Of a stretch of DNA of 12,950 bases, positions 1 to 6,292 are shown in pieces. The DNA is from Bacillota bacterium (GTDB taxonomy: Bacteria; Bacillota; Clostridia; Oscillospirales; Acutalibacteraceae). The stretch's first letter is position 1, and every line of letters begins with the position of its first letter. Location of the stretch: positions 1 to 12,950 of the forward strand of contig JAUZPX010000051.1 in assembly GCA_030705695.1 (NCBI GenBank), read 5' to 3'. The notes under the pieces were generated by a model. The model did no database searches and was not told where the DNA came from. It saw only the letters and a program-made list of their open reading frames with translations. The translations under genes were made by a program, and so were the position numbers.

Positions 1-301
1 ATGTAATATCCTGAATAATTCCGCCGCCAAAAGAAATAAGATTTGCATTTTTCTTTGCGGGAATCTCAGTCATTCGGCTGCAAAGTGACAATGCACATTC
101 AATTATTTTGTTTTCTTCAATCGCTTCAATCAGGAACAGTTCGTTTTGCGGAAGTTTACTAAAAATTTCTTCTTTATAAAGCGAATAGACGTTTTTATCG
201 ACTACTACAAGTTTATTAGGCAAAGCAAAAAGTTCGTCGACAAACGAAAAGTCATTATAAAAATTAACATCGTAAGTTTTTGCGTATGAGTGTATTTTCA
301 T
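1..301 (-). CDS. 3-dehydroquinate synthase-like (sugar-phosphate cyclase family) protein, N-terminal 100 residues, cut by the window edge
   Basis: The frame opens with ATG at 301 and stays open to base 1, giving 100 residues; the rest lies outside. The start overlaps the stop of the upstream SDR gene as ATGA, and a GGAGG lies 12 bases before it, so translation is probably coupled. The visible part reads like the N-terminal Rossmann-type half of the dehydroquinate synthase superfamily: a beta strand LVVVDKNVY at residues 31-39, then SFGGGIIQDIT at 90-100, which matches the glycine-rich NAD-binding loop (GGGxxxD). The Gln before the Asp differs from the GGGVxGD seen in shikimate-pathway AroB. 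In this family NAD-assisted cyclases turn phosphorylated keto-sugars into carbocycles, and related members are glycerol-1-phosphate or alcohol dehydrogenases. Metal-binding residues are beyond the edge, so cyclase versus dehydrogenase cannot be decided. Its place as the last visible gene of a glycan-type operon argues against a housekeeping AroB. Confidence 0.7.
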   Translation of the reverse strand, partial: MKIHSYAKTYDVNFYNDFSFVDELFALPNKLVVVDKNVYSLYKEEIFSKLPQNELFLIEAIEENKIIECALSLCSRMTEIPAKKNANLISFGGGIIQDIT

Positions 302-954
302 CTGGCTGTGAATCCTCCGTCAATAGCGATTATCTGTCCAGTAATATATGTGTTTTGTTTTGAACAAAGAAAATATACAAGTTCCGCAATTTCCTCGGGT
401 TCGGCAAATCGTCCGAGCGGAATATCCTTGCACAGACGAACAGCCTCTTCGGGCGGAACGTTTTGTTTTGTTAATTCAGTGTTTGTAAATCCGGGACATA
501 CAGAATTCACAAGGATATTATAAGGAGCAAGTTCAACTGCCAAGGCGTTTGTTATCCCGTTGATTCCGTATTTTGTTGCGCTGTACATTACTCGTCCGGG
601 TTTTGACACCAAGCCCCATATGCTTGAAACATTAACGATTTTTCCGTAATTTTTCTGTTTCATCGGGGCGCATAGTCCTTTAAGCAAAAGGAGCGGTGCA
701 ACCAAGTTGACTTGAATAATGCTGTCAAGATCCGTTTGATTAATTTGTTCTATTTCAGAAAGAGGGTTTATGCCTGCATTGTTTACTATAATATCGTAGT
801 CGTTTTCACGGCTGACAAAAGCCTCGATTGATTTTCTGTCGGATAAATCAAGTTCTGCTCTTGTCGGAGCAATCACGTCATAGCCATTTTTTTGAAAACA
901 ATCACACACAGCTTTGCCGATTCCGCGACTTCCGCCAGTAACAAGTGCACGCAT
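298..954 (-). CDS. Short-chain dehydrogenase/reductase (classical SDR, FabG-like)
   Basis: 218 residues, short for a classical SDR (about 250) but complete. The cofactor loop TGGSRGIG is at residues 6-13, the NNAG motif at 58-61, the catalytic Ser at 110/111 and YSATK at 124-128 (Tyr124, Lys128), followed by the PG motif (CPGFTNTEL) and a typical C-terminal VYFLCSKQNTYITGQ-IAIDGGF end. All active-site residues are present, so it should be an active NAD(P)H-dependent ketoreductase or alcohol dehydrogenase in the cytoplasm. An acidic residue where beta-2 ends (RAELDLS) does not clearly settle NADH versus NADPH. ATG at 954 is preceded by AAGGAGGG at 6 bases, a very strong site. It lies 21 bases after the aldolase gene and overlaps the cyclase-like gene by 4 bases. 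In this operon it probably reduces a keto group made by the aldolase, ThDP or cyclase-type enzymes; the substrate is unknown. Confidence 0.9.
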   Translation of the reverse strand: MRALVTGGSRGIGKAVCDCFQKNGYDVIAPTRAELDLSDRKSIEAFVSRENDYDIIVNNAGINPLSEIEQINQTDLDSIIQVNLVAPLLLLKGLCAPMKQKNYGKIVNVSSIWGLVSKPGRVMYSATKYGINGITNALAVELAPYNILVNSVCPGFTNTELTKQNVPPEEAVRLCKDIPLGRFAEPEEIAELVYFLCSKQNTYITGQIIAIDGGFTAR

Positions 955-975
955 ATGCGTCCCTCCTTGATTGGA

Positions 976-1758
976 TTAATTGTTTACTTGAGCCAATCTT
1001 TTTTCAAGCATTACTAAGCGTTCTGCGTCTTCTTTTGCCATACGGTCATAGAAATCGCATTTATTACGTAAATAAAGTGTTTCAAATTCCATAGCAAGAA
1101 CAATGCCTGCACGGAGTTTTTTCTCATCGCTTGTCATTGGGAATACTACCTTGCGAGTTTCAAATTTATCGGCATATTCAGACATTTTAACGATAAACGG
1201 AATTGCTTCAAGAGAGATTCCGCCGCCAAAGCCTGCTTTGTAGCCATGTTGACGTGAACGTTTTAAAATATCGAGTGTTTTCTCGCAAATAAAATCACCG
1301 TTTATATCTTTTCTTGTAAGACCGTAAGAACTTGAAAAATCGACACGTCCTACAACAACTGTATTCAATACACCTTTACCTGCTTCAAGAATTTCGTCTA
1401 AATTTTCATAGCAAGTTTTTGTTTCGGCATTAATAATGATTTCCAGCTCATTTGTGCTTTCATCGTAAACTTTTTCTAAAGCGCCGATGAATTTGCCCAT
1501 TGCAAACGGTGTTTCAATCATTGGAGCCATAACGCCCTTTGCACCTAATACTATGCATTGATCGAGATCACGCACAGCTTCGCAGCCGCCGATTTTAATA
1601 AACATATCGCTGTCTGCACGAAAAACAACTTGATTAAGCATTACAAGCTCATCTGTTCGTGAGCCTTCTGCTTCAAATTCAGATTTTATTGCTAAAACAC
1701 CATGCTCTTCGCGCAGTCTTTTCAGGATTTCCAGCATTCTTTGTTCTACTTTATTCAT
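976..1758 (-). CDS. HpcH/HpaI-type aldolase / citrate lyase beta-like family protein
   Basis: 260 residues from ATG at 1758. A GTG at 1779 would add seven residues but would place the AGGAG site inside the coding region, so the ATG is preferred. Features of the PEP/pyruvate-enolase TIM-barrel superfamily are visible: KSEFEAEGSR at 25-34, APMIETPFA at 78-86 with Glu82, an acidic site INAETKT at 109-115 with Glu112, and VVGRVDFSSSYGL at 135-147 with Asp140, comparable to the metal-binding Glu and Asp of HpaI-type class II aldolases. Known members cleave or form 2-keto-3-deoxy acids with pyruvate or an aldehyde using a divalent metal. This subgroup, with the EFEAEGSR and KIGGCEA signatures, resembles members I associate with polysaccharide clusters; its reaction is not known to me. 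It lies between the ThDP enzyme and the SDR, suggesting carbon-carbon bond formation or cleavage on a sugar- or acid-type intermediate. Confidence 0.82.
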   Translation of the reverse strand: MNKVEQRMLEILKRLREEHGVLAIKSEFEAEGSRTDELVMLNQVVFRADSDMFIKIGGCEAVRDLDQCIVLGAKGVMAPMIETPFAMGKFIGALEKVYDESTNELEIIINAETKTCYENLDEILEAGKGVLNTVVVGRVDFSSSYGLTRKDINGDFICEKTLDILKRSRQHGYKAGFGGGISLEAIPFIVKMSEYADKFETRKVVFPMTSDEKKLRAGIVLAMEFETLYLRNKCDFYDRMAKEDAERLVMLEKRLAQVNN

Positions 1759-1765
1759 AATAATA

Positions 1766-1770
1766 CTCCT
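1766..1770 (-). promoter_or_regulatory. Ribosome binding site deciding the aldolase start
   Basis: AGGAG on the minus strand, seven bases before ATG at 1758. It lies inside the frame opened by the upstream GTG at 1779, so it favours the ATG start. Confidence 0.8.
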
Positions 1771-1771
1771 A

Positions 1772-3580
1772 TTAATCACGGCTTATAGCCATATTTTGTT
1801 CGTGCTCTTCTTTTGGCAGCGGAGGTGACATATTCTCAAGCGGAGGTGTAATAAGCGTACCGTCCTCTTGCATGATTGCTGCCATTTTCGGTGAAAAAGG
1901 CTGTTCTGTGTCGAGAATTACTTCTGTAAGTGACGGACCTTCCTTTGAAAGCATTTCAGCAATGATTTTGTCCATACTATCGTGGCTTTCAATGCGGTAA
2001 TAGGGGAGACAAAATGCTTCTGAAAGTTTATCAAACGGGGCAAATCCCACTCCGCTGTCAGGTCCGACTCCAACAAGAGGCTGACCGTAAAAATTACTTT
2101 GTGACAGGCGAATTGAGTGATAGCCTCGGTTGTTAAGAACAATAAGTTTAACAGGAAGCTGATGGTAAACCATTGTTTGGATTTCCTGTAAATTCATTTG
2201 TAGGCTACCGTCGCCTTCAAGACAGATTGTAGGCTTTCCTGTGTAAATACATGCACCGATTGCGGCAGGCAAGCCATATCCCATTGAGGCGCACCCAGAG
2301 TTTGTGTAAAGTCGTCCGCCCTTTTTCAAAAATGCTGCCTGGAACGAAATTACACATGCTGAGCCGTTACTAGCAATCGCCGCAGTGTTTTCGGGAAGCG
2401 CATGAAATAGAGAATTCATAAAACAATAAGGATTTACAGGGCTGTTTTTCTTATAATACTCCGGCAATGCCGCAGGATATTTCTTGTTAATTTCTTTGCA
2501 ATAAGCTAGCCAGTTTTCAGGTGATTTAATAATATTGTCGCCTAGTTCTGTATCTAAAGCATCAATAAAATCCGCAACATCTGCATGAATTTTCATGTCA
2601 ATTTGCAAGGTTGGCTTATTAAGCTCTTCAATGTCTATATCCACCATTATTTTATATGAACGGTTTGCAAACGATTTAAAGTTATAGCTTATTTGCCGAA
2701 TATTCAACCTGCATCCCAATACGATAACAAGGTCGCTGTTCTGGACAACATAGTTGCCTCCGCGTGTACCCATAGATCCTGGGCGGCCGCTGTAAAGAGG
2801 ATGGTCGTCGTAAACTACGTCGTGAGCGTTCCATGCTGTAACAACGGGGATTTGCATTTTTTCAATAAGCTCCATAAATTTGCTGTGAGAGCCTGAAAGC
2901 CGAATTGCAGAACCTGCAAATATAACCGGACGTTTTGCAGCTTTTATTTTTTTAATAATTTGTTTTGCAGTGTCTGATGTAACCTTTGGAGGAATTTCAG
3001 ATGAATCCTCGGCAGGGTCATAAGAGGGAAGAGTATCAGGGTCGATTCGTGAGTTTTGAATATCGAGCGGGATATCAATCCAGCAAGGACCAGGACGTCC
3101 GTGCAACGCAAGATAAAGCGCTTTTTCCAGATGATAGCGAATTGTATCCTTATCGATAATCATCACGGCGTATTTTGTCATGTTTTTCACAGTACCTGTG
3201 ATATTGAATTCCTGATCGCCAAGCTGACGCATTGGTCGCCCTGTTGAGTGAACGGTTGTATCGTAGCGTACCTGCCCTGAAATAACAAGCATCGGGATAG
3301 AGTCAAGATATCCGCCCATAACGCCTGTTATGGCATTAGTGCCACCTGGACCGCTTGTAACGCAGACAGCTGCAATCTTTCCGCTGTATCTTGCATAGCT
3401 TTCAGCGGCAATGGCGCAAGCTTGTTCATGATGATTATAGATAACCTTTAAATTCGGGTGCTTTCCAAGTGCATTGTTTAAATGCATTGCTCCGCCGCCT
3501 GTAACGGAAAAAACGTGATTAATATTGTTTTTTACAAGGAAATTTGCTACATATTCCGCCAGAACCATTGTATTGCTCAT
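1772..3580 (-). CDS. Thiamine-diphosphate-dependent enzyme, acetolactate synthase superfamily, in a glycan-type operon
   Basis: 602 residues in the usual three-domain layout: an N-terminal pyrimidine-binding domain (about 1-175) with the cofactor-activating Glu52 in NHHEQACAIAAE and TSGPGGTNAITG at 75-86; a central Rossmann-like domain (about 200-345); and a C-terminal ThDP diphosphate-binding domain with GDGS at 456-459 and NN at 483-484, the expected Mg/ThDP motif. All core cofactor residues are present. The family uses pyruvate or another 2-keto acid to form a hydroxyethyl or acyl anion and add it to an acceptor; examples include IlvB, the branched-sugar enzyme YerE and the inositol-pathway hydrolase IolD. 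No regulatory IlvN-like subunit is nearby and the neighbours are glycan-type enzymes, so housekeeping acetolactate synthesis is unlikely. A C-terminal tail rich in Pro and Glu (about 575-602) is extra. ATG at 3580 has AGGAGA ten bases upstream. It starts 17 bases after the epimerase gene ends. Confidence 0.9.
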   Translation of the reverse strand: MSNTMVLAEYVANFLVKNNINHVFSVTGGGAMHLNNALGKHPNLKVIYNHHEQACAIAAESYARYSGKIAAVCVTSGPGGTNAITGVMGGYLDSIPMLVISGQVRYDTTVHSTGRPMRQLGDQEFNITGTVKNMTKYAVMIIDKDTIRYHLEKALYLALHGRPGPCWIDIPLDIQNSRIDPDTLPSYDPAEDSSEIPPKVTSDTAKQIIKKIKAAKRPVIFAGSAIRLSGSHSKFMELIEKMQIPVVTAWNAHDVVYDDHPLYSGRPGSMGTRGGNYVVQNSDLVIVLGCRLNIRQISYNFKSFANRSYKIMVDIDIEELNKPTLQIDMKIHADVADFIDALDTELGDNIIKSPENWLAYCKEINKKYPAALPEYYKKNSPVNPYCFMNSLFHALPENTAAIASNGSACVISFQAAFLKKGGRLYTNSGCASMGYGLPAAIGACIYTGKPTICLEGDGSLQMNLQEIQTMVYHQLPVKLIVLNNRGYHSIRLSQSNFYGQPLVGVGPDSGVGFAPFDKLSEAFCLPYYRIESHDSMDKIIAEMLSKEGPSLTEVILDTEQPFSPKMAAIMQEDGTLITPPLENMSPPLPKEEHEQNMAISRD

Positions 3581-3597
3581 TAATTAAATGTCTCCTG

Positions 3598-4482
3598 TTA
3601 TTTATCGATAATTAGTTTGTCAAAGTCTATGTCTTGCCTGTTTTGATTATAAAAATCAAACAGTTTTTTAATATTTTCCTGATAAGCATGAAACTTAAAC
3701 TCAGGGAATTCTTCCCGAAGTTGGCCGTTATCTCCGCTGTATTCAGAACCAAGCCCTGTTTGCGCAACTTGAATAGGAATATCGGCACCAGATATTTCTT
3801 TTACCCATTTTGCAAGCTGCAAAAGAGATACTGGGTTGTCTGAAGTAATGTTGTATGCGTGATGTTTTAAATCGGTGTTTATCATTTGGTCAAGAAGCGT
3901 TATAAAATCATCTATGTAAATATAATCAAATATGCGGTCTTGTCTCAATGTAATCGGAAGCCCCTCAATTGCTTTGCAAATTGCATTTGAGATAAAGCGG
4001 ATTGAGTAATCCTCATATGGACCAAAGATTCCAAATACACGGAGGTCATAAATATTTTTAGAAGAAAGCATATCCAAAGATGTAATATATTTTGCAAAAC
4101 CTGTTTCATCTTTCGGAATATGCTGTCCGAGGTAATTTTCTTTCATTCTCGGGATATAATGTGCCATGTCGTAACAACAACCCGAGCCAATTACATACAT
4201 TTTAATGTCGTTATTCACTGCATTCTGGCGCAGATTATAATACATGCGCAGGTCGGAATCTAACAGTCCTGCACGGTCTAAAGCGGCACGGTGCCCAGGT
4301 TTTATTGCACAGTGAATGATTATATCTATTTCATTTTCAGCAAAAAAAGAATCAACCGATTGCTGAACAGTTAAATCGAGCTCACTGTGGCTCGGAGCAA
4401 GAATATTATACTTTTCTGCCCATTTCAGGCACAAGTTTTTGCCAATGAAACCGCTTCCGCCTGTTACAAGAATTGTTTTCAT
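3598..4482 (-). CDS. NAD-dependent epimerase/dehydratase-like protein (extended SDR) lacking the usual catalytic Tyr
   Basis: 294 residues. The NAD loop TGGSGFIG sits at residues 7-14, followed by the LDLT region at 35-38 and an IIHCAIKPG segment at 55-63 in place of the usual hhHxAA. Later parts fit the extended SDR fold: RVFGIFGPYED at 148-158, FDYIYIDDF at 185-193, and a substrate-binding C-terminal half. Known relatives epimerise, dehydrate or reduce nucleotide sugars. The expected YxxxK active-site motif reads TGFAK at 127-131, so Lys131 is present but the Tyr position appears to be Thr. This may mean altered chemistry, a reductase or non-catalytic role, or substrate-assisted catalysis. 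ATG at 4482 follows a GAGGA site and overlaps the glycosyltransferase stop as ATGA, implying coupled translation. The context suggests it acts on the sugar handled by the neighbouring transferase. Confidence 0.85.
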   Translation of the reverse strand: MKTILVTGGSGFIGKNLCLKWAEKYNILAPSHSELDLTVQQSVDSFFAENEIDIIIHCAIKPGHRAALDRAGLLDSDLRMYYNLRQNAVNNDIKMYVIGSGCCYDMAHYIPRMKENYLGQHIPKDETGFAKYITSLDMLSSKNIYDLRVFGIFGPYEDYSIRFISNAICKAIEGLPITLRQDRIFDYIYIDDFITLLDQMINTDLKHHAYNITSDNPVSLLQLAKWVKEISGADIPIQVAQTGLGSEYSGDNGQLREEFPEFKFHAYQENIKKLFDFYNQNRQDIDFDKLIIDK

Positions 4483-5432
4483 GGCGTTTCCTCTTTAGAA
4501 TCGAAGTTAATGCGTTTTTCTTCAATTACAAGCGGACGTTTGATGATTCGTGAATTTATTGTAAGAATATATTCACCCAAAAGCCCGATAAACAAAAGCT
4601 GTAATGAGCCGAAAATAAAAACTCCTATAAGAACTGGTGCCATACCGAGAGGAAAATTGTTCCACCAGACAAGCTTTAAAATTAGATAAACAAGCGCAAC
4701 TAAAAAGCTAATACCCGAGAAGATAAAACCTAGAAATGTTGCAATACGCATACCTATTTTTGTGTATGAAGTAAAACTTAGCATTGCGGCATCGTAAAGC
4801 GAAGCCCAATTGTTGCTTGTTTTGCCTGCACGGCGTTTTTGCTGTTCAAAAGGAATTTCTTTGCGTTGCGGTCCAAGCTCTGCAACGATTCCCCTTAAAA
4901 ATGGTTTGGAATCATCAAGATTGCGCATAACATCGACAAAGGATTTATCGTAAAGTCCGAATCCAGTAAAATGCTCAATTTGCTCGACATCTGAAAATTT
5001 CTTAATCAGTTTGTAATAGCATGAGCGCAGAAAATAAACAAGAGAGTTCTCTTTACTTGTGGTTTTTACGCCGATGACGACTTTATAGCCATTTTCCCAT
5101 TCCTTCACAAATTTTGGTATCATAGAGGGCGGCTCCTGAAAATCGGAGCACATGGCTATTGTACAGTCGCCTGTTGTTTGGCAAATTCCGTAAAAAGGTG
5201 AGTTGAATTGCCCAAAGTTTTTTGCATTGAAAATCGCTTTGATTTTAGGATTTTTTGAACAGATTTCAGCGATTTTTTCTCTTGTGCTATCCTTTGAGCA
5301 GTTATCAATAAATAAAATTTCATAATCGTACTGCGATAATTGAGTATTGAATATTGAGACAATTTCTTCGCTTAAGGGGATTACATTTTCTTCTTCATTA
5401 TAAGTTGGCAGCATAATGCTGATTTTTTTCAT
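4479..5432 (-). CDS. GT2 glycosyltransferase of the DPM1/GtrB type with two C-terminal membrane segments
   Basis: 317 residues from ATG at 5432; an upstream in-frame start at 5471 is possible but its extra residues look unlike the family and the AAGGG site fits the later ATG. The nucleotide-sugar fold begins with IMLPTYNEEENV at 6-17, then LFIDNCSKDST at 40-50 and AKNFGQ at 70-75. The metal/substrate motif is SDFQEPP at 96-102, a variant of the DxQDPP motif of dolichol/polyprenyl-phosphate mannose or glucose synthases. Two hydrophobic stretches at about 229-253 and 264-288 form the membrane hairpin typical of GtrB-like enzymes. Family members move a sugar from a nucleotide donor to polyprenyl phosphate on the cytoplasmic face, for later use outside the membrane. 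It is the first gene of the operon, so the operon's product is probably a lipid-linked or surface-destined unit. The donor sugar cannot be read from sequence. Confidence 0.9.
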   Translation of the reverse strand: MKKISIMLPTYNEEENVIPLSEEIVSIFNTQLSQYDYEILFIDNCSKDSTREKIAEICSKNPKIKAIFNAKNFGQFNSPFYGICQTTGDCTIAMCSDFQEPPSMIPKFVKEWENGYKVVIGVKTTSKENSLVYFLRSCYYKLIKKFSDVEQIEHFTGFGLYDKSFVDVMRNLDDSKPFLRGIVAELGPQRKEIPFEQQKRRAGKTSNNWASLYDAAMLSFTSYTKIGMRIATFLGFIFSGISFLVALVYLILKLVWWNNFPLGMAPVLIGVFIFGSLQLLFIGLLGEYILTINSRIIKRPLVIEEKRINFDSKEETP

Positions 5433-5440
5433 TTTTACAT

Positions 5441-5445
5441 CCCTT
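5441..5445 (-). promoter_or_regulatory. Ribosome binding site deciding the glycosyltransferase start
   Basis: AAGGG on the minus strand, eight bases before ATG at 5432. It supports the 317-residue product over a longer form beginning at 5471. Confidence 0.65.
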
Positions 5446-5475
5446 TTTGTAAGCAATTTTATATATAACAATAAT

Positions 5476-5504
5476 TGTATAGTACGGAAAAATAATACAA
5501 GAAA
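5476..5504 (-). promoter_or_regulatory. Weak promoter candidate for the glycan operon
   Basis: On the minus strand TATACA (5476-5481) could be the -10 element, with a poor TTTCTT 17 bases upstream (5499-5504). It would give a leader of about 37 bases before the glycosyltransferase. The -35 match is weak; no operator or riboswitch-like fold is evident in 5433-5620. Confidence 0.3.
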
Positions 5505-5625
5505 TTATCCATTAAAATATAATGCAAATCACAATTAAAGTCAAGGAAAAACAGGAAGTTTATGAATAGATTCAAATTAAAATTAAACAGGCAGCGGTAA
5601 TCGTAATTTTACAAATCAAAATCTA

Positions 5626-5654
5626 TTGCAATAACTTAAAAAATAATGTAAAAT
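5626..5654 (+). promoter_or_regulatory. Likely promoter of the tRNA-Ala gene
   Basis: TTGCAA (5626-5631) and TAAAAT (5649-5654) are 17 bases apart, matching 4 and 5 of 6 consensus positions for the housekeeping sigma factor. Transcription would begin near 5661, about 20 bases before the mature tRNA end. It is divergent from the glycan operon. Confidence 0.6.
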
Positions 5655-5681
5655 AAATGAACATTTCAATATGCATAAAAT

Positions 5682-5757
5682 GGGCCTGTAGCTCAGTTGG
5701 GAGAGTGCTACATTCGCATTGTAGAGGTCGAGGGTTCGACTCCCTTCAGGTCCACCA
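5682..5757 (+). tRNA. tRNA-Ala (anticodon CGC)
   Basis: A complete 76-base cloverleaf with encoded CCA. The acceptor stem GGGCCTG pairs with CAGGTCC and contains the G3-U70 wobble pair that identifies alanine tRNAs. The D stem GCTC/GAGT closes with one G-U pair. The anticodon stem CTACA/TGTAG holds the loop TTCGCAT, giving anticodon CGC at 5715-5717, which reads the Ala codon GCG. The T arm is GAGGG-TTCGACT-CCCTT and the discriminator base is A. It stands alone, with its own likely promoter upstream and a terminator about 75 bases downstream. Confidence 0.96.
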
Positions 5758-5762
5758 AAGGG

Positions 5763-5823
5763 GTATTACACAAACATTTTTTACTTTGTAAGCGGTTTTG
5801 CCGTAACTGTTTGGCTGTAATAC
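5763..5823 (+). repeat. Short inverted repeat just after the tRNA
   Basis: GTATTACA (5763-5770) and TGTAATAC (5816-5823) are perfect 8-base inverted arms 45 bases apart, enclosing a smaller CGG-TTTTG-CCG hairpin. They could fold the tRNA 3' trailer. They could also be a chance match in AT-rich DNA. Confidence 0.3.
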
Positions 5824-5831
5824 ATATAGAA

Positions 5832-5861
5832 AAAACAGAGAGCTTTCGAGCTCTCTGTTTT
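5832..5861 (+). terminator. Rho-independent terminator after tRNA-Ala, possibly bidirectional
   Basis: A perfect 13-bp stem, AAAACAGAGAGCT pairing with AGCTCTCTGTTTT, around a stable TTCG loop, followed by TTTTCCTTT. The 5' side carries an A-run, so it could also work on the minus strand. It ends the tRNA transcript and separates it from the RHS gene. Confidence 0.9.
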
Positions 5862-6040
5862 CCTTTGTACGCTTAAGCTGCATAATTCTAACATTTGAGG
5901 CTTTTTTCTTTCACCTGTATTGTAGATGGTTTTTTGTTTTGAAATGCTTAAACTTCTCAAACTTGCTTAGCCGCTCACATCAAAAACAAAGGAAGTAATT
6001 CAAAATTAACGCCAATGCACCCGCAACGTTTAAAAACTAA

Positions 6041-6070
6041 TAATATATTACAATATTATGTGTAATATTA
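6041..6070. repeat. Imperfect AT-rich inverted repeat, possible operator or hairpin
   Basis: TAATATATTACA (6041-6052) and TGTAATATTA (6061-6070) are inverted arms with a two-base bulge around an 8-base centre. It lies about 220 bases before the RHS start. It could be a regulator-binding site or a transcript hairpin; AT-richness makes chance possible. Confidence 0.35.
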
Positions 6071-6185
6071 TCTCGAAAACAAGACTACTGCATTAACATA
6101 TAAAAAGGTATAGTCATAAGACTAAAACATAAAAAATTAAGAGAGAAAATCAAAAAAGCATTTAATTGCATAATTTTGCACAATA

Positions 6186-6214
6186 TTGTCATATTTTGAT
6201 ACACAAAATGTATT
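6186..6214 (+). promoter_or_regulatory. Weak promoter candidate for the RHS gene
   Basis: TTGTCA (6186-6191) and TGTATT (6209-6214) with a 17-base spacer match 5 and 4 of 6 consensus positions. It would give a leader of about 70 bases before ATG 6293. The competing candidate near 6093-6120 is of similar quality, so neither is certain. Confidence 0.3.
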
Positions 6215-6279
6215 CCTGTTTAAATTTTATGTGTGATATATTTGTATTAATTAAGTATGAGGAAAAGAAAAACAAAGAA

Positions 6280-6285
6280 AAGGGG
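6280..6285 (+). promoter_or_regulatory. Ribosome binding site deciding the RHS start
   Basis: AAGGGG ends seven bases before ATG 6293. It is only one base from the ATG at 6287, and it lies inside the reading frame opened by ATG 6257, so 6293 is the best start and gives a normal-length signal peptide. Confidence 0.75.
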
Positions 6286-6292
6286 AATGAAA

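Larger units (their letters stand above)
5862..6256. other. AT-rich non-coding stretch before the RHS gene
   Basis: No supported gene here: the few short ATG frames (for example at 5926, 14 codons) have no ribosome binding site. It holds the inverted repeat at 6041-6070 and weak promoter candidates, one being TTAACA (6093-6098) with CATAAG (6115-6120) and another listed separately. No tRNA 3'-end duplication or insertion-sequence end was seen. Confidence 0.6.

Noticed and set aside
1772..3580. Housekeeping acetolactate synthase (ilvB)
   Set aside because: No IlvN-like subunit or other branched-chain amino acid gene is adjacent, and all neighbours are glycan-type enzymes.
976..3580. Phosphonate pathway (PEP mutase plus phosphonopyruvate decarboxylase)
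   Set aside because: The aldolase has HpcH/HpaI signatures, not the EDKxxxKxNS loop of PEP mutase, and the ThDP protein is a full-length three-domain enzyme of acetolactate synthase layout.
5735..6292. Attachment-site duplication of the tRNA 3' end
   Set aside because: No second copy of the tRNA 3' end was found by eye downstream in the window, and no integrase gene is present.
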